Source of the DNA: Planctomycetota bacterium
GTDB taxonomy: Bacteria > Planctomycetota > UBA1135 > UBA2386
Assembly (NCBI GenBank): GCA_019636245.1
Contig: JAHBXX010000037.1
Coordinates: forward strand, 1-43,581
Direction of reading: 5' to 3'
Length of the DNA stretch: 43,581 nucleotides
This document shows, piece by piece, positions 35,776-42,854 of this stretch. Both the position numbers and the translations under genes were made by a program. Under the pieces are notes generated by a model. That model saw only the letters and a program-made list of their open reading frames with translations, was not told the origin of the DNA and did not search any database. Positions within the stretch are counted from its first letter, which is position 1; the number at the start of each line of letters is the position of its first letter.

Positions 35776-36989
35776 ACGCGACCATGCCACAGCGCCGGGA
35801 CCTTGGCTTCACGCTGATCGAACTGCTGGTCGTGATGGGCATCCTGTCGGGCTTCCTGGTGCTGCTGGTGCAGCTCGTCGACACCGGCCTGCGGTTGTTC
35901 CAGGAGGGCGAGCTCGGCCAGCTCACCGCCGACCGCTCGAGCCGGGCCCAGCGCCTCCTGGCCGGCGAGCTGGCGCAGCTGCGCGGCAGCGGCACCGGCC
36001 GCGACCGCGACGGCGTCGACGACCGTTTGCTGGTGCAGTGGCTGCCGATCGGCCTGCCGGCCCAACCCGAGCCCGGTCCGACCCGGGTGCAGGTGCTGCG
36101 CGCCGCGGTGCACCTGCCGCGCGACCGCGAGGTGCCGCTGCGCGACGTGTGGCTGGCCGCGCGCGCGCTGGCGGCGGCGCCCGGCCTCACGCCGAGCGAA
36201 CTCGACGCGCAGGTGGCCGCGGCCCGGGAACACGAGCCGCTGCGCGGCTTCGGCAACCTGCTGCTGCTGCCGTGGCGTCAAGAGGGGGCCGATGGCGCGC
36301 TGCTGGAGCTGCGCGCCGGCTGGTTCCTGCCCGGCCAGCTGGTGCCGGTCGGCAACGACCGGTTGGTGGATCCGTTCGAAGTGCCGGTGCCGGGCACGCC
36401 CGACCTGCCCGGCCTGGTCGTGCACGCGCTGACGACGCCGATCCTCACCGACCTGCTGCACGTCGAGCTGCTGTTCTGGTCGCAGCAGACGGCGGCCTGG
36501 GGCACGGCGCCGGCGGCCGACCTGCGCAGCGGCGGCCGCACGCCGGAGGGTCTCTGGGACAGCGCCCGCGGCGGCTGGCTGGTCGACGTCGCCTCGGGGG
36601 GCGCCTTCGCCCTGGACCGTGGGCCGGCGAGCTTGCGCGATCCGACCGACGACATCCACCCGCACGCCGTGCTCGTGCGCTGCGTCGTCGCCCAGCCGCC
36701 CGACGCCGCGCCCGAGGGGCTGCTGGCCGAGGACCTGGTCGCCGGCGACACCAGCCTGCTGCTGGTGAACGGCGACCGGTTCCCCGGCCCCGTCGACGGT
36801 GGCTGGGTCAAGGTCGGACCGGAGTGGATGCGCTACGCGCGCCGCGACGGCGATGTGCTGCGCAACCTGCAGCGCGGCCAGCGCGCCACCAAGGCACGCG
36901 AGCACGCGGTCGGCACGCGCGTGCACCATGGCCGCACGGTCGAGTTCGTCGTGCCGGTGCCGCACGCGAGGGACGACTGGAATGGCTGA
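35772..36989 (+). CDS. GspJ-like minor pseudopilin with C-terminal GE-x-x-Y module
   Basis: A 405-residue protein, about twice the size of normal GspJ. The prepilin leader ends at Gly12, followed by FTLIELLVVMGILSGFLVLLV with Glu17 as Glu5. The central part is beta-rich, as in GspJ. Near the C-terminus (about 326-396) is one copy of the module repeated in the K-like protein: SLLLVNGDRF, GWVKVGPEWMRYARRDGD, NLQRGQRATKAREHAVGTRV. Sharing this module suggests that the J- and K-like subunits form one enlarged tip, as GspJ, I and K do in known systems. The start overlaps the previous stop (ATGA) and the end overlaps the next gene by eight bases. Confidence 0.8.
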   Translation: MNATMPQRRDLGFTLIELLVVMGILSGFLVLLVQLVDTGLRLFQEGELGQLTADRSSRAQRLLAGELAQLRGSGTGRDRDGVDDRLLVQWLPIGLPAQPEPGPTRVQVLRAAVHLPRDREVPLRDVWLAARALAAAPGLTPSELDAQVAAAREHEPLRGFGNLLLLPWRQEGADGALLELRAGWFLPGQLVPVGNDRLVDPFEVPVPGTPDLPGLVVHALTTPILTDLLHVELLFWSQQTAAWGTAPAADLRSGGRTPEGLWDSARGGWLVDVASGGAFALDRGPASLRDPTDDIHPHAVLVRCVVAQPPDAAPEGLLAEDLVAGDTSLLLVNGDRFPGPVDGGWVKVGPEWMRYARRDGDVLRNLQRGQRATKAREHAVGTRVHHGRTVEFVVPVPHARDDWNG

Positions 36990-37464
36990 CGGTCCGGACA
37001 GCGGGCGGCGGCCGGACGCCGGGTTCACGCTGGCCGAGATGCTGGCGGCGCTGGGCATCCTGCTGTTCGGCGTGACGGCGCTGATCGGGGCGCTGTCGTC
37101 GAGCGTCGCCCAGCGGCGTACGACGGATGCGCGGCTCGAGGCCACGGCGCTGTGCGAACTGGCGCTGCACCGGCTGCAGTACGAAGCCGTGCGCCGCGCC
37201 GCCTCGGCGGCGACCGACCTCGACCTCGAGTTCGCGCCGCTGCAGGACCAGTCCGCCACGGGCTTTCCGGGCATGACCTGGTCGGCGGCGGCGATCACCG
37301 ATCCCGATCGGCCGGACGTCTGGCTGGTGCGGCTCGAGGTCCGCTGGCTCGAGAGCGGCGAATCGGTCGCCGAGGTGTTCCATCGGGTGCTGCCGCGGCA
37401 ACTGCCGCTCGGCACCCGTGTGCTACGGTTCCGGGACGAGATGCCCGCCACGTCCGTGAGGTGA
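36982..37464 (+). CDS. GspI/PilV-like minor pseudopilin
   Basis: A 160-residue protein close to normal GspI length. The leader ends at Gly14; FTLAEMLAALGILLFGVTALIGAL follows with Glu19 as Glu5. A helix (QRRTTDARLEATALCELALHRLQ) and a compact beta sheet ending in RVLRFRDEM complete it. Unlike the H-, K- and J-like subunits it carries no extra domain. In type II systems GspI starts tip assembly together with J and K, in keeping with its neighbours. It starts inside the end of the J-like gene (eight-base overlap) and is followed four bases later by the SHD1-like gene. Confidence 0.82.
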   Translation: MADGPDSGRRPDAGFTLAEMLAALGILLFGVTALIGALSSSVAQRRTTDARLEATALCELALHRLQYEAVRRAASAATDLDLEFAPLQDQSATGFPGMTWSAAAITDPDRPDVWLVRLEVRWLESGESVAEVFHRVLPRQLPLGTRVLRFRDEMPATSVR

Positions 37465-37468
37465 AGCG

Positions 37469-38965
37469 ATGATGCGCAGGTTCCATGGGTTCGTGCTCGT
37501 TGCCGCCGTGCTGCTGGCGGCCGGGGGGCTGCCGGCGCAGACCCTGCAGTTGGCCGACGGCAAGGTCCTGCTGGCGAAGGTCGAGGATGCCGACGGCGAC
37601 GGTCTGCGCGTCCGGCGGCTCGACAACGGCGGCACGCTCGACCTGCGCTGGGAGCACCTGTCGGCCGCGAGCGCGACCGCGATCAAGCGGCAGTTCGATC
37701 TGGTCGGCGACGGCAACGACGAGATCCTGGTGCGCGCCGACGAGATCGAGTTCCTCGTCGACGGCGGGCGCCAGACGTGGATCGGCAAGGTGGTCGACCG
37801 CACCAACGAGCACATCGTGCTGCAGCAGAAGGGCGCGCAGTTCCGCATCCCGCGCGGCGAGTTGCGCGCCGTGCGCCAGGTCGAGGTGCCGGCGCTGCAG
37901 GTCTACACCAAGGACGAGTTCTACACCCTGCGTCTCGCCGAGATGCAGCCCGGGACCTCGGCCGATCGCCACGTGCTGCTCGCCGAGGATCTGGTGAAGG
38001 TGCGCGACTACGACCACGCCGCCGACCACCTGCAGAAGGCCCGCGAACTCGGCAATTCGGCCAACCCGCAGCACCTCGAGCAGATGGCGCAGCGCCTGGC
38101 GCGCTACAAGGAGGCCGCCAAGGAACGGGAGCTGCTCGACCAGATCGAAGCCGCGCGCAGCCGCGGCCAGCTGGCGGACTTCGAGAAGGGCCTGAAGCTG
38201 ATCGCCCAGTTCGAGGCGCAGTTCCCGCAGTCGAAGCTGCGCGTCGACTTCGAGCAGGCGAAGAAGCGCTTCACCGACGCCCGCACGCGGCACCTGTGCC
38301 AGCAGGTGGCCGAGCAGTGGCGGCGTTCGATCCAGGTGCTCGCGGACAAGAAGGCGGCCGAGTCGGCCGTCGGCATCGATGCGGTGCGCGACTACGCCGA
38401 GAACAAGATGACGGACGACATCGTCGCGCGCACGGCGCAGCAGCTGCGCCTCGACCCCGCCGAGGTGCGGCAGCTCTGGACCGAGCGCGCGCGCTACCCG
38501 ATCGGCAAGCGCGCCGAGCAGTTCGCCTACGGCATCGGCTCCTGGATCCTCGGCGAGGAACGCATCCTCAAGGGCACCAGGCAGGGCGACGCGAAGGCGC
38601 AGCAGGAACCGCCGCGCGACACCGGCAACACCCGGCAGGTCGAGCAGCTCGCCCGGGCGCTGCGCGAGGCGCTGGAGCGGCGGCGCAACCAGATCCAGGG
38701 TCAGGGCGGCGGCGGGGCACGCGAGCCGATGGAACCCGATGCGTGGTGGCGGCAGGCGTCGCGGCCGGAGCGCACCAGCTGGCTGCGGGCCTACTACGCC
38801 GAGTCCGGCGGGCAGTTGGTCGTGACCTACCAGAGCGTGACGCCGTGCATCTCCTGCTACGGCGAAGGCACGACCCCGGAGACGGATGGGCAGGGGCGGC
38901 TCGTGCGCAACAAGTGCTTCCTGTGCCAGGGCACGAAGTGGCTGCGCAGCTTCAAGGCCTACTGA
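37469..38965 (+). CDS. Secreted SHD1-like protein with C-terminal CxxC zinc finger
   Basis: A 498-residue protein with a signal peptide (MMRRFHGFVLVAAVLLAAGGLPAQ). Two small beta-barrel units follow: LQLADGKVLLAKVEDAD to LRWEHLS (about 26-65), and RQTWIGKVVDRTNEHIVLQ to FRIPRGEL (about 100-135). They resemble SHD1/Sm-like repeats common in planctomycete secreted proteins. A long charged helical region (about 145-430) comes next. The C-terminus has a DnaJ-like zinc finger, Cys460/Cys463 (CISCYGEG) and Cys483/Cys486 (CFLCQGT). It lies four bases after the I-like pseudopilin and is surely in the operon, but I do not recognise its role; it may be an exported accessory or substrate of the apparatus. 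Confidence 0.75.
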   Translation: MMRRFHGFVLVAAVLLAAGGLPAQTLQLADGKVLLAKVEDADGDGLRVRRLDNGGTLDLRWEHLSAASATAIKRQFDLVGDGNDEILVRADEIEFLVDGGRQTWIGKVVDRTNEHIVLQQKGAQFRIPRGELRAVRQVEVPALQVYTKDEFYTLRLAEMQPGTSADRHVLLAEDLVKVRDYDHAADHLQKARELGNSANPQHLEQMAQRLARYKEAAKERELLDQIEAARSRGQLADFEKGLKLIAQFEAQFPQSKLRVDFEQAKKRFTDARTRHLCQQVAEQWRRSIQVLADKKAAESAVGIDAVRDYAENKMTDDIVARTAQQLRLDPAEVRQLWTERARYPIGKRAEQFAYGIGSWILGEERILKGTRQGDAKAQQEPPRDTGNTRQVEQLARALREALERRRNQIQGQGGGGAREPMEPDAWWRQASRPERTSWLRAYYAESGGQLVVTYQSVTPCISCYGEGTTPETDGQGRLVRNKCFLCQGTKWLRSFKAY

Positions 38966-40002
38966 AGCTGGCGCCGCGGCCGCGCCGGCGCGCCGCGCAC
39001 CGGGCGCGCGGCTTCGGCAACCGCGGGGCGGCGTGGTGGGCGTGGGCGCTGGTCGGCGCCGCCTGCGCGGGCCCGCCGCCGACCCGCGCTCCCGCCGTGG
39101 CCGACCGGGTCGTGGCCCAGCCGGCGCCGCCCGTGGTGCTGGCGCCGGTGGAGCCGGTGCCGGTCGGCGACCCGGCGCTGGGGCCGGAGATCCTGTTGCC
39201 GAGCGCCGACGAACCCGATGCGGAGCTGGTGCGCGTCGGCGATCTCGTGCTGCGCAAGAGCCACGCCTATTCACGCCTGCAGACGGCGCACCCCAAGCTG
39301 GCGCTGTCGGCCGTCGACCTGCTGGTGTTCGACGTGCTGGTCGCACGCCACGCGCAGCAGCACGGCATCCAGGTCGACCCGGCCAGGGTCGAGGCGCTCG
39401 CCGCAGCCGAGGAGCGCGCGATCGCGGCGCAGGTGGCGACGGAACTCGGCGACACGATGGATCTCGCCACCTACGTCTGGCGGTTGTTCGGCATGCGGCT
39501 GGCGGACTGGCGCGCGACGCTGCGACGGCGCACGGCGCAGCGGCTCTACCAGGGCTACGTGATCCGCTACCTGGCCCTGCGCGAGGACCGGGTGCAGGTC
39601 CGGTTCCTGGTCCACAAGGACCGCGCGGTCGCCGACGAGGTCGTCGACAAGGTGCGCGGCGGCGCCGATTTCGCCACGCTGGCGCTGCGCTGGTCGGAGG
39701 ACCCGTCGCGGCGGGACGGCGGGCTGCTGCCGCCGTTCGGCCGCGGCTTCCAGCATCCGATCGTCGAGGCGGCGTTCGGGCTGCAGCCCGGTCAGGCGTC
39801 GGCGCCGTTCGCGGCGCGGCACGGCGAGGAGCAGCGCTGGTTCGTGGTCTACTGCCTGGCCAGGCTGCCGGGGCGCGAGGTGGCGTTCGCGGCGGTGCGC
39901 GACGAGATCGACCGTGACCTCGAGGAACGACCGCTGTCCGAACTGGAGATCAACGCCTACACGCTGCGCTGGCGCGGCGAGCTCGACGCGGTGCCGAAGT
40001 GA
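38938..40002 (+). CDS. PpiC-type peptidyl-prolyl isomerase/foldase, exported
   Basis: About 354 residues. A basic start and the hydrophobic AAWWAWALVGAACAG look like a signal peptide with a lipobox-like Cys, followed by a Pro/Val-rich linker. A SurA-like helical N-domain (about 95-215) and a parvulin domain (about 219-320) follow: VQVRFLVHKD, FATLALRWSEDPSRRDGGLLPPFGRG, AFGLQPGQ. It would help fold exported proteins in the periplasm, perhaps the pseudopilin heads. No ATG is available upstream of the signal. I chose GTG 38938, which overlaps the previous gene by 28 bases and has a weak AGGG seven bases before it; a CTG at 38962 or 38968 is possible, and GTG 39097 would lose the signal. Confidence 0.75.
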   Translation: MAAQLQGLLKLAPRPRRRAAHRARGFGNRGAAWWAWALVGAACAGPPPTRAPAVADRVVAQPAPPVVLAPVEPVPVGDPALGPEILLPSADEPDAELVRVGDLVLRKSHAYSRLQTAHPKLALSAVDLLVFDVLVARHAQQHGIQVDPARVEALAAAEERAIAAQVATELGDTMDLATYVWRLFGMRLADWRATLRRRTAQRLYQGYVIRYLALREDRVQVRFLVHKDRAVADEVVDKVRGGADFATLALRWSEDPSRRDGGLLPPFGRGFQHPIVEAAFGLQPGQASAPFAARHGEEQRWFVVYCLARLPGREVAFAAVRDEIDRDLEERPLSELEINAYTLRWRGELDAVPK

Positions 40003-40010
40003 GCCGGTGC

Positions 40011-40039
40011 ATGACAGCGCCCTGGCGGCGCGCTACAAC
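40011..40039 (+). promoter_or_regulatory. Promoter-like element before scpB (ATGACA-17-TACAAC)
   Basis: ATGACA (40011-40016), a 17-base spacer and TACAAC (40034-40039) lie just before ATG 40049. The predicted start at about 40046 gives an almost leaderless mRNA. A GGAGG at 40042-40046 is too close to the ATG to act as a normal Shine-Dalgarno. Confidence 0.45.
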
Positions 40040-40048
40040 GCGGAGGCC

Positions 40049-40918
40049 ATGGACGAAATCTCGCGCGAACAGCCCCTGGACACCACGGCCGCCGACGCTC
40101 CGGTGTCCCGCGGCAAGGGCCCCGACGAGCTGCGGTCCTTCGAGCGCGGACAGGTCGACGGGGATCTGGTCGTGACGGCCCGACCGGGCGATGGCGAGCC
40201 ACGGCCGGAAGGGCCGGCGGCGCGGTTCCCCGCGCCGGTGGAGCGCGCGCCCGAGGAGCCGCCGGCGGTCATCGATCCCGCCGCGGCCGCGGCGGCGCTC
40301 GCGGCCGAAGCCGAGGCGGTCGAGATCGACGCCACCGAGGACCTCGACGCCGAGGAACTGCCGGCGGTGCCGGAGCTGCAGGACGCCGCGGCGGTGGCCC
40401 GCATCGTCTTCGTGCTGATGCTGACCTCGCGCGAGGGCCTGTCGCTGTTCCGGCTGGCGCAGGCGTGCAACACGACGCAGAAGCTGGTCGAGCAGGCCTT
40501 GGGGCTGCTGCAGGCGGACCTGCGCGGCGACGGCGAAGGCAAGCTCTGCCTGCCGGTGGAGCTGGCGCGCACCGGCGACGTGGTCAAGTGGCTGTCCGGC
40601 GCCGAGGCGTTTCCCTACCTGCAGCGCCTGCGCGGCGTGAAGAAGCTGGAGAAGCTGTCCCCGGCGGCATTGGAGACGCTGGCCGTGATCGCCTACCGCC
40701 AGCCGGTGATGCGCAGCGAGATCGAGGCGATCCGCGGCGTGAAGGCCGGGCCGATGCTGCGCACGCTGCTGCACCACCGGCTGGTCAAGGTCACCGGCCG
40801 GGCCGACGTGCCCGGCCGGCCGCTTCAGTACGGCACCACGCAGCAGTTCCTCGAGCGCTTCGGTCTGCAGTCGCTGCAGGAGCTGCCGAGCCTCAAGGAG
40901 TGGAAGAACCTGGGCTGA
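40049..40918 (+). CDS. scpB: Segregation and condensation protein B
   Basis: A 289-residue protein. The C-terminal 175 residues are a clear ScpB with two winged-helix domains. The family signature runs LSPAALETLAVIAYRQPVMR, SEIEAIRGVKAG and GRPLQYGTTQQFLERFGL. ScpB bridges with ScpA and the SMC ATPase to condense and segregate chromosomes. The first 112 residues are an acidic, Ala/Pro/Glu-rich, probably disordered extension not present in ordinary ScpB (180-200 residues). scpA, the usual upstream neighbour, is absent; a PpiC gene stands there instead. ATG 40049 was chosen because a -10-like TACAAC ends ten bases upstream. Confidence 0.92.
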   Translation: MDEISREQPLDTTAADAPVSRGKGPDELRSFERGQVDGDLVVTARPGDGEPRPEGPAARFPAPVERAPEEPPAVIDPAAAAAALAAEAEAVEIDATEDLDAEELPAVPELQDAAAVARIVFVLMLTSREGLSLFRLAQACNTTQKLVEQALGLLQADLRGDGEGKLCLPVELARTGDVVKWLSGAEAFPYLQRLRGVKKLEKLSPAALETLAVIAYRQPVMRSEIEAIRGVKAGPMLRTLLHHRLVKVTGRADVPGRPLQYGTTQQFLERFGLQSLQELPSLKEWKNLG

Positions 40919-40970
40919 GAGCCCGGGATGGAATCACGATACGGGCCCTCCGAAGCCATCTGGCGGCCGC

Positions 40971-40986
40971 CTGCGCGGCCGCGCAG
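40971..40986. other. 16-bp perfect palindrome downstream of scpB
   Basis: CTGCGCGGCCGCGCAG reads the same on both strands and lies in the 165-base space between scpB and tRNA-Glu. It could form a small hairpin ending scpB transcripts or be a protein site. No T-run follows closely. The rest of the spacer holds only the tRNA promoter. Confidence 0.4.
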
Positions 40987-41039
40987 GGCTTTCGCGAGGA
41001 TTCTCTCTCGAGCTCCGATGCCTCACGGCGCGCGGCGGC

Positions 41040-41067
41040 TTGCAATGGCCCTTTGCGTGCCTAGACT
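41040..41067 (+). promoter_or_regulatory. Promoter of tRNA-Glu (TTGCAA-16-TAGACT)
   Basis: TTGCAA (41040-41045), a 16-base spacer and TAGACT (41062-41067). The expected start is about 41074, ten bases before the mature tRNA 5' end. As tRNA genes need no ribosome site, this is independent support for TAGACT as a true -10 element. Confidence 0.6.
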
Positions 41068-41083
41068 GCCCGCCCGCTCGCGT

Positions 41084-41161
41084 GTCCCGGTCGTCTAGTC
41101 CGGCCCAGGACCCCAGATTTTCATTCTGGTAACACGGGTTCGAATCCCGTCCGGGATACCA
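41084..41161 (+). tRNA. tRNA-Glu, anticodon UUC, with encoded CCA
   Basis: The acceptor stem GTCCCGG pairs with CCGGGAT (first pair G-U). The D arm contains GTCTAG and AGGAC. The anticodon stem CCAGA/TCTGG encloses the loop TTTTCAT with anticodon TTC. The T arm is ACGGG-TTCGAAT-CCCGT. The discriminator is A and the 3' CCA is encoded. Sequence and fold match bacterial tRNA-Glu, which starts GTCCC and has TTC. The product is also the precursor for tetrapyrrole synthesis where GluTR is used. Confidence 0.96.
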
Positions 41162-41165
41162 GTGG

Positions 41166-41197
41166 CCGGGTTCGCCGTCGTCAGGCGGCGAACCCGG
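41166..41197 (+). terminator. Strong 12-bp hairpin just after tRNA-Glu
   Basis: CCGGGTTCGCCG (41166-41177), loop TCGTCAGG, CGGCGAACCCGG (41186-41197): a perfect 12-bp stem four bases after the encoded CCA. It is followed by TCGTCCTTG, not a clean T-run. It is most likely the tRNA transcript terminator or processing end. Confidence 0.6.
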
Positions 41198-41264
41198 TCG
41201 TCCTTGCCGCCGCGAGCGCCGCGCCGCAGGCCGCGGCCTGGGGCGCCCTCGCGTCCGTCCGCCC

Positions 41265-42854
41265 ATGCCGCACCCCGCCTCCGACTCCGCGTCGCCGGAC
41301 CTGCTGACGCTGGTGCGTCTTGCCGGGGCGCGCGCCGCCGCGCAGCCGTTGCTCGCCGTCGGCGAGCAGGGGATCACCGGCGCCGAACTGCGGCAACGGG
41401 TCGAGGTCGCCGCCGCCGGGCTGGTGCGCGCTGGACTCGGTGCCGGCGAACGGGTGGCGGTGCTGCTGCACCGCTGCGCCGACGAGGCGGTGGCCATCCT
41501 GGCCACGGCGGCGGCCGGCGGCATCGCCGTGCCGCTGCACGGCAAGCTGAAGGACGACCAGGTGCGCCACGTGCTGGCCGACGCCGAGCCGTTCGCGGTG
41601 ATCACCAGCAGCACCCGCCTGGTCGCGTTGCAGGATGCGCCGCGCACGCTCGCCGGCCACCGCGTGTGGCGGGTGGGCGCCGAACCGCTGCCCGGCCTGC
41701 CGGACGCGACGGCGTTCGCGGCCTTGCGCGGCGAGCCGTCGGCGCTGGCGCCGCCCGCACCGTCGGCGCCGGCCGTGCTGCTCTACACCAGCGGCAGCAC
41801 GGGCCTGCCCAAGGGCATCGTCCAGGACCACCGCAACCTCGCACTCGGCGCCGCGATCGTCGCCGGTTACCTGCAACTGGCGCCGACCGACCACCTGCTG
41901 GCGCTGCTGCCGCTCAGCTTCGACTACGGACTCAACCAGCTGCTCTCGGCCCTGCACGTCGGCTGCCGGCTCACGGCGGCCGACCATCTCGGCGTCGGCG
42001 AACTGGCGCAACTGCTGCGGCGCGTGCGGCCGACCGGGCTCGCGGGCGTGCCGTCGCTGTGGCACGAGGTCGCCACCGGGCTGCGGACCGGGGTGCTGAC
42101 GGCCGACCACGGCGCCAGCCTGCGCTACGTGACCAACAGCGGCGGGGCGCTGCGCCCCAGCGACTCGGCGTGGCTGCGCCGGGCATGGCCGCATGTGCGG
42201 GTGTTCGCGATGTACGGGCTGACCGAGGCGTTCCGCAGCGCCTATCTCGATCCGGACGAGTTCGACGCCCATCCGGAGTCGTTCGGCCGCGCGCTGCCCG
42301 GGGTCGAACTGCTGCTGGTGTCGCCGACGACCGGCGAAGTGCTGCACGGCCCCGCGACCGGCGAACTGGTGCACGCCGGGGCGTTGGTGGCGCAGGGCTA
42401 CTGGCGGCGGCCCGAGGACACCGCACAGCGATTCCGGCCCGACCCACGCGGCGGCGGTGGCACCGTCGTGCATTCCGGCGACCTCGTGCGCCGCGACGCC
42501 GACGGCCGACACTGGTTCGTCGGCCGCCGGGACAAACTGCTGAAGGTGCAGGGCCACCGGGTGTCGCCCGACGAGGTGGCGGCGGCGGTGGCCGGCATGC
42601 CCGGGGTCGGCGAGGTCGTGGTGTTCGGGCTGGATGGCGGCGCCGACGGCCACCGCATCGTGCTGGTGCTGGCCGGCGATCCGGGCGATGCCGGGCTGCG
42701 CGAGCAGGTGCTCCGGCGCTGCCGGGCCCGGCTGCCCTCCTACATGCAGCCGGCTTTGGTGCGGGTCCTGCCGTCGCTGCCGCACAACGCCAACGGCAAG
42801 GTGGACGAGGGCGCGCTGCGCGCCACGATGGACGCATGCACCGGCGAGCGCTGA
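41265..42854 (+). CDS. AMP-forming acyl-CoA ligase, resembling the exosortase A-associated family
   Basis: A 529-residue ANL-superfamily enzyme. The phosphate loop is LLYTSGSTGLPKG (172-184), motif A5 is MYGLTEAF (316-323), and the hinge HSGDLVRRD is followed by FVGRRDKLLKVQGHRVSPDEV. The catalytic Lys512 is in NANGKVD. Residues SFDYGLNQL, GLAGVPSLW, YVTNSGGAL and YGLTEAFRSAYL match, as I recall it, the AMP-forming ligase of exosortase A loci, which activates a carboxylate for transfer. No exosortase, PEP-CTERM gene, decarboxylase or acyl carrier gene is in the window, so the substrate is unknown. The gene starts 100 bases after tRNA-Glu and its end overlaps the next gene by 19 bases. ATG 41265 has no strong ribosome site. 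Confidence 0.87.
   Translation: MPHPASDSASPDLLTLVRLAGARAAAQPLLAVGEQGITGAELRQRVEVAAAGLVRAGLGAGERVAVLLHRCADEAVAILATAAAGGIAVPLHGKLKDDQVRHVLADAEPFAVITSSTRLVALQDAPRTLAGHRVWRVGAEPLPGLPDATAFAALRGEPSALAPPAPSAPAVLLYTSGSTGLPKGIVQDHRNLALGAAIVAGYLQLAPTDHLLALLPLSFDYGLNQLLSALHVGCRLTAADHLGVGELAQLLRRVRPTGLAGVPSLWHEVATGLRTGVLTADHGASLRYVTNSGGALRPSDSAWLRRAWPHVRVFAMYGLTEAFRSAYLDPDEFDAHPESFGRALPGVELLLVSPTTGEVLHGPATGELVHAGALVAQGYWRRPEDTAQRFRPDPRGGGGTVVHSGDLVRRDADGRHWFVGRRDKLLKVQGHRVSPDEVAAAVAGMPGVGEVVVFGLDGGADGHRIVLVLAGDPGDAGLREQVLRRCRARLPSYMQPALVRVLPSLPHNANGKVDEGALRATMDACTGER

Noticed and set aside
30988..35790. A 1600-codon minus-strand frame opposite the giant GspK-like gene
   Set aside because: Rich in Arg, Ala, His, Gln and Val as expected from antisense of high-GC code, no domain seen; the plus-strand protein has a prepilin leader and recognisable motifs.
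30765..36989. A single 2074-codon frame running through the K-like gene into the J-like gene
   Set aside because: Only the last 406 codons, from ATG 35772 after a fresh prepilin leader, make sense; the earlier part is out of frame with the K-like protein.
40919..41083. A small RNA or riboswitch between scpB and tRNA-Glu
   Set aside because: Apart from the 16-bp palindrome and the tRNA promoter I see no conserved fold.
41162..42835. An N-terminal extension of the terminal Nudix protein opposite the ligase frame
   Set aside because: Arg/Ala/Gly-rich shadow; the Nudix protein begins at ATG 42836.
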